Source of the DNA: Bradyrhizobium sp. 195
Lineage (GTDB): Bacteria; Pseudomonadota; Alphaproteobacteria; Rhizobiales; Xanthobacteraceae
DNA: 64,000 nt
Reading direction: 5' to 3'
Assembly (NCBI RefSeq): GCF_023101665.1
Contig: NZ_CP082161.1
Span: 5,022,001-5,086,000, forward strand
Below, piece by piece: positions 26,574 through 39,683 of this stretch. The notes below the pieces were generated by a model that was not told where the DNA came from, made no database searches, and worked only from the letters and a program-made list of their open reading frames with translations. The translations under genes and the position numbers were made by a program. Every line of letters starts with the position of its first letter. Positions within the stretch are counted from its first letter, which is position 1.

Positions 26574-27071
26574 CTACCCCCGCCCGAACTCGTCGCCGCG
26601 AAACTGGCGGCCGATCTGGTCGAGCACGGCATTGACCATGCCGGTCTCCTCGCGGTCGACGAAGGCGTTGGCGACGTCGACATATTCGGAGACGACGACG
26701 CGGCCCGGCACGTCCTTGCGGTGCTCCAATTCGTAAGCCCCCGCCCGCAGCACCGCGCGCAGAATTGCCTCGATCCGCTTCAAAGGCCAGCCCTTCGACA
26801 GCGCCTCGTCGATCAGGGGGTCGAGCTTCTTCTGGTCGCGCACCACGCCCGAAACGACATCGCGGAAGAACGCGGCTTCGGCCGGCAGGTAAGTGTCGCC
26901 CTCGACCTCGTTGCCGAGCCAATGGCTCTCGAACTCGGCAAAGATGTCGTTGATGCCGGCGCCCGCGATATCCATCTGGTACAGCGCCTGCACGGCCGCG
27001 AGCCGCGCCGCACCGCGCCGGTTCGCCTTCTTCTCGGCAACGCCTGCCGGCTTTTTGGTGTTGTCGGCCAT
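26574..27071 (-). CDS. nusB: Transcription antitermination factor NusB
   Basis: This 165-residue all-helical RNA-binding protein of the rRNA antitermination complex binds boxA with NusE/S10. Conserved segments are RRGAARLAAVQALYQMDIAG at the N-terminus, AILRAVLRAGAYELEHR and VVVSEYVDVANAFVDREETG at the C-terminus. It lies 3 bp downstream of ribH, the usual order. Confidence 0.95.
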   Translation of the reverse strand: MADNTKKPAGVAEKKANRRGAARLAAVQALYQMDIAGAGINDIFAEFESHWLGNEVEGDTYLPAEAAFFRDVVSGVVRDQKKLDPLIDEALSKGWPLKRIEAILRAVLRAGAYELEHRKDVPGRVVVSEYVDVANAFVDREETGMVNAVLDQIGRQFRGDEFGRG

Positions 27072-27074
27072 GGC

Positions 27075-27566
27075 TCAGGCCTGCGCCAGGCGGCGTTTGA
27101 TGCGCAGCATCGCAAGCGCGGCGCGCGCGGCATCGCCACCCTTGTCGAGCTCGCTGGCGCGCGCCCGCGCCCATGCCTGCGCCTCGGTGTTGACGGTGAG
27201 GATGCCGTTGCCCAGTGGCAACTTGCGCGAAACCGCAAGGTCCATCAGCGCGCGCGAGGATTCCTGCGACACGATCTCGAAGTGAATGGTGTCACCGCGG
27301 ATCACGCAGCCGAGCGCGATCACGGCGTCATAGGGCTTGCCGTTCGCCGCCGCGGCATCCACCGCGATGGCCACCGCCGCCGGAATCTCCAGCGCGCCGG
27401 GAACCGTGATGACGTCATGCGTCAGGCCGGCCGCCTTCAGCTCGGCAATGGCGCCGCCCAGAAGCGCGTCCTGGAGATCGTCATAGAACCGCGCCTCGAC
27501 AATCAGCGCGCGCGCGCCGGAAATGTCGGTCTGGTCCTTCAGGGGTGCGCGCCGCGCGTCTGCCAT
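27075..27566 (-). CDS. ribH: 6,7-dimethyl-8-ribityllumazine synthase
   Basis: This 163-residue enzyme condenses the pyrimidine intermediate with a C4 phosphate to give lumazine, the penultimate step to riboflavin. Family blocks are [53 protein letters not shown] with the catalytic His, and [20 protein letters not shown]. It is separated from nusB by three bases. Confidence 0.96.
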   Translation of the reverse strand: MADARRAPLKDQTDISGARALIVEARFYDDLQDALLGGAIAELKAAGLTHDVITVPGALEIPAAVAIAVDAAAANGKPYDAVIALGCVIRGDTIHFEIVSQESSRALMDLAVSRKLPLGNGILTVNTEAQAWARARASELDKGGDAARAALAMLRIKRRLAQA

Positions 27567-27634
27567 CGTTCGATCCGTTCTACTCTACAGTGGTCGGCGC
27601 GTTATGTAGTCGCCGCAGGCACGTAAGCCAAGTT

Positions 27635-28246
27635 TTAAACCGTCATTTCCGTCAGCCGCGCCGCGTAGCGGGCCATCAAATCGACCTCGATATTGACCTC
27701 GGCCCCCGCCTTCCAGCCGCCGATGGTCGTCACCGTCAGCGTGTGCGGGATGATCAGCACCGAAAAGGTCACGTCCTTGACCGTATTGACCGTCAACGAG
27801 ACGCCGTCGAGCGTGATCGAGCCCTTGGTGGCGATGAACCGCGCCAGCTCCCGCGTGGTCGACAGCTCGAACCGGGCCATGTCGGGCAGGTCCTCGCGGC
27901 TGACGATGGTCGCAATGCCATCGGCATGGCCGGCGACGATGTGGCCGCCGAGCTCATCGCCGATCTTGAGGGCGCGCTCGAGGTTGAGCTTGGTGCCCAG
28001 CTTCCAGAGCTTCGCCGTCGTCAGAGCCAGCGTCTCCGCAGCCGCATCGACCTCATACCAGGTTTTGCCGCCTGCGACGCCGGAGGCGACAACGGTGAGG
28101 CACACGCCGTTGCTGGCGATCGAGGCGCCGTCGGCGATGCTGGTCTGGTCATAGCTGCAGGCGATGCGCAGCCGGTGCAACTGGCCCTGCGCCACGGGCG
28201 TGAAGCTGACGATCTCGCCGATATCGGTGACAATGCCGGTGAACAT
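27635..28246 (-). CDS. ribE: Riboflavin synthase alpha chain
   Basis: This 203-residue protein has two similar lumazine-binding barrels: [15 protein letters not shown] with SIASNGVCLTVV in the first half, and GHIVAGHADGIATIV with GSITLDGVSLTVN in the second. It dismutates two lumazines to riboflavin. The ATG overlaps the ribD stop by one base (TAATG). No FMN riboswitch is seen within this cluster. Confidence 0.95.
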   Translation of the reverse strand: MFTGIVTDIGEIVSFTPVAQGQLHRLRIACSYDQTSIADGASIASNGVCLTVVASGVAGGKTWYEVDAAAETLALTTAKLWKLGTKLNLERALKIGDELGGHIVAGHADGIATIVSREDLPDMARFELSTTRELARFIATKGSITLDGVSLTVNTVKDVTFSVLIIPHTLTVTTIGGWKAGAEVNIEVDLMARYAARLTEMTV

Positions 28247-29394
28247 TACGCGCGCTCGTAGATGGTGAGAGTATCCTTGTCGAATGTTTCGCTAGCATGA
28301 ACCTTGTAGGCCTGCGACTGCGTGATTTTCGACAGGGGCAATGCATCGAGCGCATCGACGCCGCCCGTGCCCACCGCTTCCGCCCCACGGAACAGCCAAA
28401 TCTCGTCGACGAGGTCGGCGGCGACGAACGAGGACGCAACCCTGCTGCCGCCCTCGACCATCAGGCGGGAGATGCCCTTCCCGGCCAGCGCATGCAGCGC
28501 GGCCGGCAAATCGAGCCCGGAGGCATTTGCCGGCGGGACGCGGATCACTTGCGCGCCGGTCGCACCGAGACGCGTCGCAGCTGCGGCTTCCGCAAGCTCA
28601 GATCCCACCACCCAGAGCGGCGTCTCGCGCGCGGAGCCTATGAGCCTGCTCGCGCCGGGAATGCGCAGGCTCTGATCGAGCACCACGCGCACCGGCGAGC
28701 GCGGCCCCATGCCCGGCAGGCGGCAGGTGAGAAGCGGATCGTCCGCCAGCACCGTGCCGATGCCGACCAGGATCGCATCGCTCTGGGCGCGGAGCAGATG
28801 CACGCGATTGCGCGCCGCTTCGCCGGTGATCGCGACCGGCTTGCCGCCGGCAGCGCCGATCTTGCCGTCGGGCGAGACCGCGAGCTTCAGGATCACATGC
28901 GGACGCTTGTCCCGGATGCGGCGGAAATGCCCGGCATGGTCGAATGCGGCTTCCGCCGCGCACAGGCCCAAATCTACCGTGATGCCGGCGGCGCGCAGGC
29001 GCGCATGCCCCTGTCCCGCGACCTCAGGATTGGGATCCTCGATCGCCGCCACCACCCGCTTGATGCCGGCTGCGATCACAGCATCGGCGCAAGGCGGCGA
29101 CTTGCCGAAATGCGAGCACGGCTCCAGCGTGACGTAGAGCGTGGCGCCCCGCGCCGCCTCGCCTGCCCGCAGCAAGGCCTCGGGCTCGCCATGCGGCCGC
29201 CCGCCGGGCTGCGTCCAGCCCCGCCCGACGATGACCCCGTCCTTCACAATGACCGCGCCGACGGCCGGATTGGGCCAGGTGCGCCCCTGCCCGCGCTTAC
29301 CCAGCGCCAGCGCAAGTTGCATGAAACGAAAATCGGCGTCCTTAGCCTCGCGGGCCCTCTGCGCGAACTGATCTTCCAGGATACGGAAGATCAT
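28246..29394 (-). CDS. ribD: Bifunctional riboflavin deaminase/reductase RibD
   Basis: This 382-residue protein has an N-terminal deaminase and a C-terminal reductase. The zinc-binding deaminase motif is HGEPEAL, then [20 protein letters not shown] (about residues 69-108). The reductase part has [12 protein letters not shown] and the C-terminal [13 protein letters not shown] (NADPH site). The ATG overlaps the nrdR stop by four bases. HGE replaces the commoner HAE but keeps the ligand and acid. Confidence 0.95.
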   Translation of the reverse strand: MIFRILEDQFAQRAREAKDADFRFMQLALALGKRGQGRTWPNPAVGAVIVKDGVIVGRGWTQPGGRPHGEPEALLRAGEAARGATLYVTLEPCSHFGKSPPCADAVIAAGIKRVVAAIEDPNPEVAGQGHARLRAAGITVDLGLCAAEAAFDHAGHFRRIRDKRPHVILKLAVSPDGKIGAAGGKPVAITGEAARNRVHLLRAQSDAILVGIGTVLADDPLLTCRLPGMGPRSPVRVVLDQSLRIPGASRLIGSARETPLWVVGSELAEAAAATRLGATGAQVIRVPPANASGLDLPAALHALAGKGISRLMVEGGSRVASSFVAADLVDEIWLFRGAEAVGTGGVDALDALPLSKITQSQAYKVHASETFDKDTLTIYERA

Positions 29395-29873
29395 TTGCGG
29401 ATCGCGGCGAGCCGCGCTTCCTCCTCACCGGAGAGCTCGCCGAGCACCTCGGCGAAATCCTTGGCCTCGCGGAAATTGCGGTAGACCGAGGCGAAGCGCA
29501 CATAGGCGACGTCGTCGAGCGTGCGCAGATGCTCCATCACGGTCTCGCCGATCACCTCGGAGGAGATTTCGGCCTCGCCCCCGGTCTCGAGCTCGCGCAC
29601 GATGGTGGAGACCATCTTCTCCACCCGCTCCGGCTCGACCTGCCGCTTGCGCAAGGAGATCTGCACCGAGCGCATCAGCTTGTCGCGATCGAACGGCACG
29701 CGGCGGCCGTTGCGCTTGATCACGGTGAGCTCGCGCAGCTGCACGCGCTCGAACGTGGTGAAGCGGAAATTGCAGGCGACGCACACGCGCCGCCTGCGGA
29801 TCACGGAAGAGTCCTCGGTCGGACGCGAGTCCTTTACCTGCGTATCGAGACTGTTGCAGTTCGGGCAGCGCAT
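29391..29873 (-). CDS. nrdR: Transcriptional repressor NrdR
   Basis: This 160-residue (d)ATP-sensing repressor of ribonucleotide reductase genes has an N-terminal zinc ribbon, [20 protein letters not shown] and [18 protein letters not shown] (four Cys), followed by an ATP-cone ([20 protein letters not shown]). It lies between glyA and ribD, the conserved order in this group. Confidence 0.96.
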   Translation of the reverse strand: MRCPNCNSLDTQVKDSRPTEDSSVIRRRRVCVACNFRFTTFERVQLRELTVIKRNGRRVPFDRDKLMRSVQISLRKRQVEPERVEKMVSTIVRELETGGEAEISSEVIGETVMEHLRTLDDVAYVRFASVYRNFREAKDFAEVLGELSGEEEARLAAIRK

Positions 29874-29888
29874 CCGCTTGGCCTAGCC

Positions 29889-31187
<1,299 letters not shown>

Positions 31188-31457
31188 CTTGCGAATATCT
31201 CCACCGCCGCAGCCTTTTGGCGGGCTACGGGCGGTCTGGTGTGGCGATCGGAAGCGGCGAGCGCGATCTACCACATCGCCCGCAACAGGCCAAGCATTTG
31301 CGGGTCGGGGGCGAGATTTGTGCAAGATATGGTGGGGAGCGGAGGTTTTCGGCAACGGGCCGGCCTGAGGGAATCGCCCGTCCGTTACATCCGAAATGGG
31401 GCCGCTTCGGGCCTTTAATTCCTCATGCCCGAAGCCGCGGGTACGGCAGAAATCGCG

Positions 31458-31679
31458 TCACAGCCCGGTATACCCCGCCTTCACGGGGTCCACGCTGCCA
31501 TCGAGCTGGCGCAGATAGGTCAGGCCGCAAACGGTCAACCTATGGGGGTCCTTCTCGCCGGCCTCCATCAGAGTAGTGAGATAGTTCGTGACCTTTGCCC
31601 GTGCCTCCTCGCTGGCCGCGGCGGTGCGGTTGGCGAGCAGGTCATAGGTCTGCATGATGCGGTCGATGGCGGCTTCCAT
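31458..31679 (-). CDS. Small protein of unknown function
   Basis: This 73-residue protein starts MEAAIDRIMQTYDLLANRTA and is predicted helical through residue 45, then has HRLTVCGLTYLRQLDGSVDP. It has no signal peptide and no recognised family. It lies 36 bp downstream of another small unknown gene on the same strand, suggesting a small two-gene unit upstream of glyA. The codon pattern and helical amphipathicity favour a real gene. Confidence 0.55.
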   Translation of the reverse strand: MEAAIDRIMQTYDLLANRTAAASEEARAKVTNYLTTLMEAGEKDPHRLTVCGLTYLRQLDGSVDPVKAGYTGL

Positions 31680-31715
31680 GGCACCCTCTGGTTCTCTTGA
31701 ATTTCGGAGTCTTGT

Positions 31716-31952
31716 TCAGGCAACCGCGCGGGCCTCGGACTGCGTCTCGAACCACGTGATCGCCTTGTTGGCGAGCCTGATCTTGTTGAATTCGCCCTGT
31801 TGGAGCAGCTTCACAATAATCCCCAGCAGGTGTTCGTCGGTGACGAGGGTATCGGGGATCGCGCCGGAGCGGCGAAGGTAGTTCGCGGCGATGGCGTAGG
31901 CCTCGCTCACGAGTTCCACGTTCATCGCCTGAAGCCCGCGCTCGACCAGCAT
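31716..31952 (-). CDS. Small helical protein of unknown function
   Basis: The start is taken at ATG 31952 (MLVERGLQAMNVELVSEAYA), giving 78 residues; an in-frame extension to 32060 is Cys-rich and unlike the rest. The protein is helical (NYLRRSGAIPDTLVTDEHLL, GIIVKLLQQGEFNKIRLANK) and soluble. No family was recognised. It is probably cotranscribed with the 73-residue gene that follows. Confidence 0.5.
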   Translation of the reverse strand: MLVERGLQAMNVELVSEAYAIAANYLRRSGAIPDTLVTDEHLLGIIVKLLQQGEFNKIRLANKAITWFETQSEARAVA

Positions 31953-32153
31953 CGACTTGTCTCCGATCCGAAGGAGATAAGCGCTGAGGCCGGAGCTGGT
32001 TCCGCATCGCGAGCAATTTTTTCGCAGGTGCACAAAGTAAAACGCACCGGTCCGGGGCAACTCCGGGCCGGCGCGCTTGGGGAAGTTCAGGCACGTTCGG
32101 GAAGCCTGCCGGTCTTGTTGGGGGCCGGCTTGGCCTTGATCCCTTAAGAAAAC

Positions 32154-32672
32154 TCAGAGCCGATAGAGGATCTGGTCGGTCCAGAACCGCTCGAGGCGAT
32201 GCAGCGACTTGTTGAGGGTCGAGAACTCCTCGCCAGAGATGCCGCCGACCTGCTCCACCGTCTTGACGTGCTTCTGGTAGAGCGTATCGACGATGCGGCG
32301 GACTTCCTGGCCCTGCGGGGTCAGGCGGATGCGCACCGAGCGGCGATCGACGCGCGAGCGCTGATGATCGAGGAAGCCGAGCTCGACGAGCTTCTTCAGA
32401 TTGTAGGAGACGTTGGAGCCGAGATAGTAACCGCGCGTGCGCAGCTCGCCCGCGGTCAGCTCCTTGTCGCCGATGTTGTAGAGCAGGAGCGCCTGCACCG
32501 AGTTGATGTCCGCACGACCGCGGCGATCGAATTCATCCTTGATCACGTCGAGGAGCCGGCGATGCAGCCGCTCCACCAGAGTCAAAGCTTCCAGATAGAG
32601 CGACTGCACCGAACCCTGCTGGCCGGAGACGCGCTCTGCGGTATCTGCCGCAGTTGCGACGGCTTTCATCAT
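32154..32672 (-). CDS. MarR family winged-helix regulator (LdtR-like)
   Basis: This 172-residue protein has a MarR fold: QSLYLEALTLVERLHRRLLD, then the recognition part LTAGELRTRGYYLGSNVSYN with LKKLVELGFLDHQRSRVDRR and the wing. The long conserved YYLGSNVSYNLKKL block resembles LdtR of rhizobia and Liberibacter, a regulator linked there to L,D-transpeptidase and stress genes. Two consecutive Met codons (32672, 32669) can serve as start. A dyad just upstream suggests autoregulation. Confidence 0.8.
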   Translation of the reverse strand: MMKAVATAADTAERVSGQQGSVQSLYLEALTLVERLHRRLLDVIKDEFDRRGRADINSVQALLLYNIGDKELTAGELRTRGYYLGSNVSYNLKKLVELGFLDHQRSRVDRRSVRIRLTPQGQEVRRIVDTLYQKHVKTVEQVGGISGEEFSTLNKSLHRLERFWTDQILYRL

Positions 32673-34864
<2,192 letters not shown>

Positions 34865-34870
34865 GGTGCC

Positions 34871-34957
34871 GTAGGGGGGCAAAGCGAAGCGTGCCCACCA
34901 CCTTTATCGAATCGAGAGAATGGTGGGCACGGCGCTGCGCGCCTTTGCCCACCCTAC
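34871..34957. repeat. Palindromic intergenic repeat, GTAGGG family, copy 4
   Basis: GTAGGGGGGCAAAGCGAAGC pairs imperfectly with GCGCGCCTTTGCCCACCCTAC, with an inner GTGCCCACCA/TGGTGGGCAC pair. It begins 6 bp after hemB. Confidence 0.78.
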
Positions 34958-35098
34958 AGCATCTCGCCTGCGGCCCCCGCCGCCGAATCGCCGGAATATT
35001 TCGGCTTGTTAATGTCCCTGCGCCCTTGGCACGGGGATGGCCTGTTCCCATGTCCTGCTCGAGGGTTTTCCCTCTGTTCCCCCTGGGAGGACGGACCA

Positions 35099-35641
35099 AT
35101 GTCGTATGACTCGGGCAACTCAGGCGCCTGGCGCAATGACGGCGGGGCGCAACCGCATGCCTACGACCCCTATCTGCATCCGGAACTGTTCCGCGGCGTT
35201 GCGACGCGGCGCGCATTCGCCTTCCTGATCGACATGGTCGTGATCTCGGTGCCGGTCATCCTCGGCTACGTCTTCATCGCATTGTTCGGCGTGGTCACCC
35301 TCGGCATCGGCTGGGCGCTGTTCTGGCTGGCCTGGCCGGCCTCCGTGATCTGGGCCATCGTCTACTATGGCGCCTGCATCGGCGGTCCCTCGTCGGCGAC
35401 GGTCGGCATGCGCCTGATGGATCTGGAGCTGCGCACCTGGTACGGCGCGCCCGGCTATTTCGTGCTCGGCGCCACCCATGCCGTGCTGTTCTGGGTGACG
35501 GTCTCGTTCCTGACGCCCTTCGTGGTGCTGGTCGGACTGTTCAACGGCCGCCGGCGCCTGCTGCATGACATTGTGCTGGGAACGGTCGTGATCAACAATT
35601 CCATCCGCGCCCCGGAGCCGCAGGCCGCGAGGACCTACTGA
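35099..35641 (+). CDS. RDD family membrane protein
   Basis: This 180-residue protein has a soluble tyrosine/proline-rich leader (to about residue 35), then the RDD signature ATRRAFAFLIDMVVISVPVI (Arg-Asp-type), further membrane segments (GWALFWLAWPASVIWAIVYY, YFVLGATHAVLFWVTVSF) and GRRRLLHDIVLGTVVI near the end. ATG 35099 was chosen from the domain start. It is predicted to be inner-membrane; function unknown, with roles in transport or stress suggested for other RDD proteins. Confidence 0.82.
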   Translation: MSYDSGNSGAWRNDGGAQPHAYDPYLHPELFRGVATRRAFAFLIDMVVISVPVILGYVFIALFGVVTLGIGWALFWLAWPASVIWAIVYYGACIGGPSSATVGMRLMDLELRTWYGAPGYFVLGATHAVLFWVTVSFLTPFVVLVGLFNGRRRLLHDIVLGTVVINNSIRAPEPQAARTY

Positions 35642-35760
35642 GCAACGACCTATCAACCAGGACCATCTAAGCTGACTGATCTGACCTGCCGAGCTGACCA
35701 ATTGACCGGGGGCTTCCGTAGCGCGATGCTGATACTCACTTCGGAGGCCCACGACGTCCC

Positions 35761-36537
35761 TTGACCCAGCACTCGCGCGACACCCCCCAATTTTACCTTA
35801 CGGCGCCCTCGCCCTGCCCGTATCTGCCGGGCCGGCATGAGCGCAAGGTGTTCACGCACCTCGTTGGGGAGCGCGCCGGTGACCTCAACGACCTCCTGAC
35901 CCATGGCGGCTTCCGCCGCAGCCAGTCGATCGCCTACCGGCCGGCCTGCGACCAGTGCCGCGCCTGCGTCTCGGTCCGGGTCGTCGCCAACGAGTTCCGT
36001 CCCTCCCGCAACTTCCGCAAGGTGATGGCACGCAACGCCGACATCATCGGCGAGCAGCGCAGCGCAGTGCCCACCTCCGAGCAATATTCGGTGTTCCGCG
36101 CCTATCTCGACGCCCGCCACCGCCACGGCGGCATGGCCGACATGACCGTGCTCGACTACGCCATGATGGTCGAGGACAGCCATGTCGAGACCCGCATCAT
36201 CGAGTACCGCAAGCGCGGCCCCGACAGTGGCATCACCGGCCGCGGCGAGGAGCTGATCGCGGTGGCGCTCACCGACGTGCTCAGCGACGGTCTGTCGATG
36301 GTTTATTCGTTCTTCGAGCCTGGCCAGGTCAGCCGCTCGATGGGCACCTTCATGATCCTCGACCACATCGCCCGCGCGCGACGTCAGGGCCTGCCTTACG
36401 TTTATCTCGGCTACTGGATCGAGGGCTCGAAGAAGATGGACTACAAGGCCCGCTTCCTGCCGCAGCAGCGCCTCGCGCCCTCAGGCTGGCTGCGCATTGA
36501 CGCGCAGGGGGATACGGCGTCCGAACCGCAGGATTAG
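35761..36537 (+). CDS. bpt: Aspartate/glutamate leucyltransferase (bacterial arginyltransferase family)
   Basis: This 258-residue transferase puts leucine from Leu-tRNA on N-terminal Asp or Glu, marking proteins for ClpS/ClpAP (N-end rule). The Cys-rich N-terminal block [19 protein letters not shown] and the C-terminal [19 protein letters not shown] are diagnostic. The likely start is TTG 35761, encoding [18 protein letters not shown]; no nearer ATG retains the conserved N-terminus. Confidence 0.93.
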   Translation: MTQHSRDTPQFYLTAPSPCPYLPGRHERKVFTHLVGERAGDLNDLLTHGGFRRSQSIAYRPACDQCRACVSVRVVANEFRPSRNFRKVMARNADIIGEQRSAVPTSEQYSVFRAYLDARHRHGGMADMTVLDYAMMVEDSHVETRIIEYRKRGPDSGITGRGEELIAVALTDVLSDGLSMVYSFFEPGQVSRSMGTFMILDHIARARRQGLPYVYLGYWIEGSKKMDYKARFLPQQRLAPSGWLRIDAQGDTASEPQD

Positions 36538-36543
36538 TTCTCT

Positions 36544-36659
36544 CGTCATGCCACGCGAAGGCGGGGCATCCAGTACGCCGCGGCAGTTGTGGTGAGAGCG
36601 AGCTCTACGACTAACGCCTCTGGGATACTGGATCGCCCGCCTTCGCGGGCGATGACAGC
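36544..36659. repeat. Palindromic repeat, GTCATGCC/GGGCGATGAC type
   Basis: The left end CGTCATGCCACGCGAAGGCG and the right end CGCCCGCCTTCGCGGGCGAT-GAC enclose GGGGCATCCAGTACGCCGCG and GGGATACTGGATC. It is related to the repeats at 26419, 53583 and 55526 and lies between the convergent bpt and mntH genes. Confidence 0.7.
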
Positions 36660-36668
36660 GTTAATCGC

Positions 36669-38021
36669 TCACCCAAAAAGCGTATCCGCCAGCAGCTTCA
36701 GATTCAAAATCACGATCACGCCCGCGACGATCCACGCGATCGCGGCGACGTAGGCGGGAATCGCGAACTGGCCCATCTTGCGGCGGTCGGAGACGAAGCG
36801 GACCAGCGGGATGACCGCAAAGGGCAGCTGCATCGACAGCACGACCTGACTGAACACCAGCAAATCGGCCGTGCCGCGCTCGCCATAGATCGCGGTCACG
36901 ACGATCACGGGGACGATGGCGATGCCGCGCGTGAGCAGGCGGCGCGCCCAGCTCGGCAGGCGCAGGTCGAGAAAGCCTTCCATCACGATCTGGCCGGCGA
37001 GCGTCGCGGTCACCGTCGAGTTGAGGCCGGAGGCGAGCAGCGCCACCGCGAACAGCGTCGAGGCGATGCCGAGGCCAAGCAGCGGCGACAACAGCTCGAA
37101 GGCCTGGCCGATCTCGGCGACATCGGAATGGCCGCTCTTGTGGAAGGTCGCAGCCGCCACGACGAGGATTGCGGCATTGATGAACAGCGCCAGCATCAGG
37201 GCGATGGTCGAGTCCGTCGTCGCCCATTTGATCGCCTCGCGGCGGCCGGTGTCGTTGCGTTCATAGGCGCGCGTCTGCACGATCGAGGAGTGCAGGTAGA
37301 GATTATGCGGCATCACGGTCGCGCCGATGATGCCGATCGCGATGTAGAGCATTTCAGGGTTGGTGAAGATCTCGCTCTTCGGCATGAAACCGCGCAGCAC
37401 CTCCGCGACCGGCGGGGCCGCGGCCACGATCTGGACCGCGAAGCACACCGCGATCACCGCGAGCAGTGCGATGACGAAGGCTTCGAGGAAGCGGAAGCCG
37501 CGGTTCATCAAAATCAGAAGCAGGAAAGCGTCGAGGGCTGCGAGCAGCGCCCCGCCGATCAGGGGAATGCCGAACAGGAGCTTGAGCGCGATCGCGGTGC
37601 CGATGACCTCGGCGAGATCGCAGGCGATGATCGCCGCCTCGCAGGCCAGCCAGAGCAGGAAGTTCACCGCCGGCGAGTAGGTGGCGCGGCAGGCCTGCGC
37701 CAGGTCGCGGTCGGTGACGATGCCGAGCCGTGCCGCCAGCGACTGCAGCAGGATCGCCATCAGGTTCGAGAGCAGGATGACGGAGAGCAGCGTGTAGCCG
37801 AACTTCGATCCGCCCGCGAGGTCGGTCGCCCAGTTGCCGGGGTCCATGTAGCCGACCGACACGAGATAGCCCGGACCGACAAAGGCCAGCAGCCGCCGCG
37901 ACCAATGGCCAGCGGCCGGGATCGCGACTGTGGAATTGACCTCGGCGAGGCTCTTGGTGGTGGGCGCATCCGTGCGCCAGCCGGCGGCGTCGGGGCTCAG
38001 GTGGGGTGATCGGGCATCCAT
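36669..38021 (-). CDS. mntH: Nramp family divalent metal (Mn2+) transporter
   Basis: This 450-residue polytopic inner-membrane proton/Mn2+ symporter has the metal-binding first helix motif [13 protein letters not shown], preceded by [13 protein letters not shown], and the sixth-helix motif [19 protein letters not shown] (M-P-H). ATG 38021 ([14 protein letters not shown]) was chosen; a strong AAGGAGGA lies about 20 bases upstream, farther than usual. A Mur-like site overlaps this leader. The Asn of DPGN and the MPH motif indicate Mn/Fe rather than Mg or Al. Confidence 0.92.
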   Translation of the reverse strand: MDARSPHLSPDAAGWRTDAPTTKSLAEVNSTVAIPAAGHWSRRLLAFVGPGYLVSVGYMDPGNWATDLAGGSKFGYTLLSVILLSNLMAILLQSLAARLGIVTDRDLAQACRATYSPAVNFLLWLACEAAIIACDLAEVIGTAIALKLLFGIPLIGGALLAALDAFLLLILMNRGFRFLEAFVIALLAVIAVCFAVQIVAAAPPVAEVLRGFMPKSEIFTNPEMLYIAIGIIGATVMPHNLYLHSSIVQTRAYERNDTGRREAIKWATTDSTIALMLALFINAAILVVAAATFHKSGHSDVAEIGQAFELLSPLLGLGIASTLFAVALLASGLNSTVTATLAGQIVMEGFLDLRLPSWARRLLTRGIAIVPVIVVTAIYGERGTADLLVFSQVVLSMQLPFAVIPLVRFVSDRRKMGQFAIPAYVAAIAWIVAGVIVILNLKLLADTLFG

Positions 38022-38050
38022 GGGGCGAGAATACCGAACTTCCTCCTTAT

Positions 38051-38071
38051 TGCAACTCATTTGCAACTGCA
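38051..38071 (-). promoter_or_regulatory. Candidate Mur (manganese uptake regulator) site upstream of mntH
   Basis: Three TGCA cores at 38051, 38062 and 38068 form the direct pattern TGCAACTCATTTGCAACTGCA. Mur/Fur-type operators of rhizobial Mn-uptake genes contain repeated TGCAA-like hexamers. It is 30 bases from the mntH start, so it is well placed for repression. Confidence 0.5.
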
Positions 38072-38190
38072 TCTAGCGGCATGGGTTCCCGTCCCGGCCG
38101 GGATGCGGCCATCCTGTCGGAAAGCGGGTGGGTTTGGCGGGCCTCGCAGCCGGATACTGGCGCCAACCCGTACTTTGCAGGACACGAGCC

Positions 38191-39435
38191 ATGTCAAACC
38201 CGCCCCGTCTCCCCGACACCTTTGGCCGCCTCGCCTGGTCCAACCTCGCGGCGCAGTCGGCCGAGCAGATCGCATTGGCCGCAGCCCCCATCGTCGCCGT
38301 GCTCACGCTCGGGGTCGCGGAAGGCCAGACCGGCCTGTTGCAGACCGCCCTGACCCTGCCCTTTGTGCTGTTCGCCATTCCGGCCGGCCTGCTCGCCGAC
38401 CGCATCTCGCGCCGCTCGCTGATGGCAGGGGCCGAGGCGCTACGGGCGGTGGCGCTCGCCACCATCGTGCTGCTGCTGGCGCTCGGCGCCCTCAATCTTC
38501 CGCTGCTGGCGCTGCTCGGCTTCGCGGCGGTGTGCGGCACCGTCGTCTATAGCGTAGCCGCGCCGGCGCTGGTGCCCTCGCTGGTGAGCGCGGAGCTGTT
38601 GCCGGCAGCGAATGCGCGGATCGAGCTCGCGCGCACCATCGCCTTTGCCAGCGGGCCTGCGCTCGGCGGCGCGCTGGTCGGCTGGTGGGGCGCGAGCCCG
38701 GCCTTCGGCTTCGCCGCGGCGCTCTCGGCGATTGCGGTGGTGCTGCTCTCCGGCATCTTCGAACCTGCCCGCGCGCCGGCGCCGCGGCGCCATCCGTTCC
38801 AGGACATCCGTGAAGGCGCGGCCTTCGTGTTTCACCATCCGCTGCTGCGGCCGGTGTTCATCACCCAGTTCATCTTCAACACCGGCTGGTTCCTGCAGAT
38901 CGCCGTGTTCGTGCCCTACGCCGTGCGCCATCTCGGCCTGACCGCCGCCGGCGTCGGCACCGTGCTGACGATGTACGGCGTCGGCATGGTGATCGGCGCG
39001 CTGCTCGCCACCCGCGTGATGCAGCGTATCGCCTTCGGCACCGTCGTCGGTCTCGGCCCGGTCACCGGCTTCGTCGCCGCCGTCGTGATGGCGCTGACGG
39101 TGCTGGTCCCCTCGCCCTGGCTCGCGGCCTTGAGTTTCTTCCTGCTCGGCGTCGGGCCGATCCTGTGGGTGATCTCGACTACGACACTGCGCCAGTCGGT
39201 GACGCCGCCGCGCCTCCTCGGCCGCGTCTCCGCCATCAACATCATGAGCTACGGCGCCCGCCCGCTCGGCTCGGCACTGGGCGCGGTCGTCGGCGGCCTC
39301 TGGAGCGCGGAAGCGTGCCTCTATCTCGCGGCCGCCGTGTTCGGCGTGCAGGCGCTGGTGATCTGGCTGTCGCCGGCGGTGGCGCTGCATCGGCAGCCGG
39401 ACATGGTGGGAGACGAAGTGGCGGTGGGGTTCTAA
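38191..39435 (+). CDS. MFS transporter (DHA3-like efflux protein)
   Basis: This 414-residue protein has about twelve hydrophobic segments starting AEQIALAAAPIVAVLTLGVA and the MFS loop signature LLADRISRRSLMAG (D-R-x-x-R-R) between helices 2 and 3. ATG 38191 (MSNPPRLPDTFGRLAWSNLA) begins the family; an in-frame upstream codon at 38128 lies in spacer. It is divergent from mntH, sharing a 169-bp intergenic region. The substrate is unknown, probably drugs or siderophore-like compounds. Confidence 0.82.
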   Translation: MSNPPRLPDTFGRLAWSNLAAQSAEQIALAAAPIVAVLTLGVAEGQTGLLQTALTLPFVLFAIPAGLLADRISRRSLMAGAEALRAVALATIVLLLALGALNLPLLALLGFAAVCGTVVYSVAAPALVPSLVSAELLPAANARIELARTIAFASGPALGGALVGWWGASPAFGFAAALSAIAVVLLSGIFEPARAPAPRRHPFQDIREGAAFVFHHPLLRPVFITQFIFNTGWFLQIAVFVPYAVRHLGLTAAGVGTVLTMYGVGMVIGALLATRVMQRIAFGTVVGLGPVTGFVAAVVMALTVLVPSPWLAALSFFLLGVGPILWVISTTTLRQSVTPPRLLGRVSAINIMSYGARPLGSALGAVVGGLWSAEACLYLAAAVFGVQALVIWLSPAVALHRQPDMVGDEVAVGF

Positions 39436-39529
39436 CGAGCCGGCCACGACGCAGCTCGTCGGATCCGGTCAACACTGGCTCGGCCCGTGCGCAGAGCGCG
39501 CGGATCAAGAATTCGCCAAACCAGTCTTG

Positions 39530-39541
39530 AAGTTGCAACTT
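39530..39541. promoter_or_regulatory. Palindrome upstream of the protease-nuclease gene
   Basis: AAGTTGCAACTT is a perfect 12-base palindrome, followed 8 bases later by a related half (GTTGCACTTT). It lies about 145 bases upstream of ATG 39684 in the only sizeable non-coding region before that gene. It is a possible operator. Confidence 0.35.
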
Positions 39542-39683
39542 TTTCATGTTGCACTTTGGGCGCGACACCGACCCCTTTCGGCCAATATTGCCGCGCCGTT
39601 TCCATGTCGGGAATTTTCGGACGCGGCTTCCTGTCTCATTCGCGCTTTTGAATTTGGATTTCATCACCCTCCTGGAGATTGCC

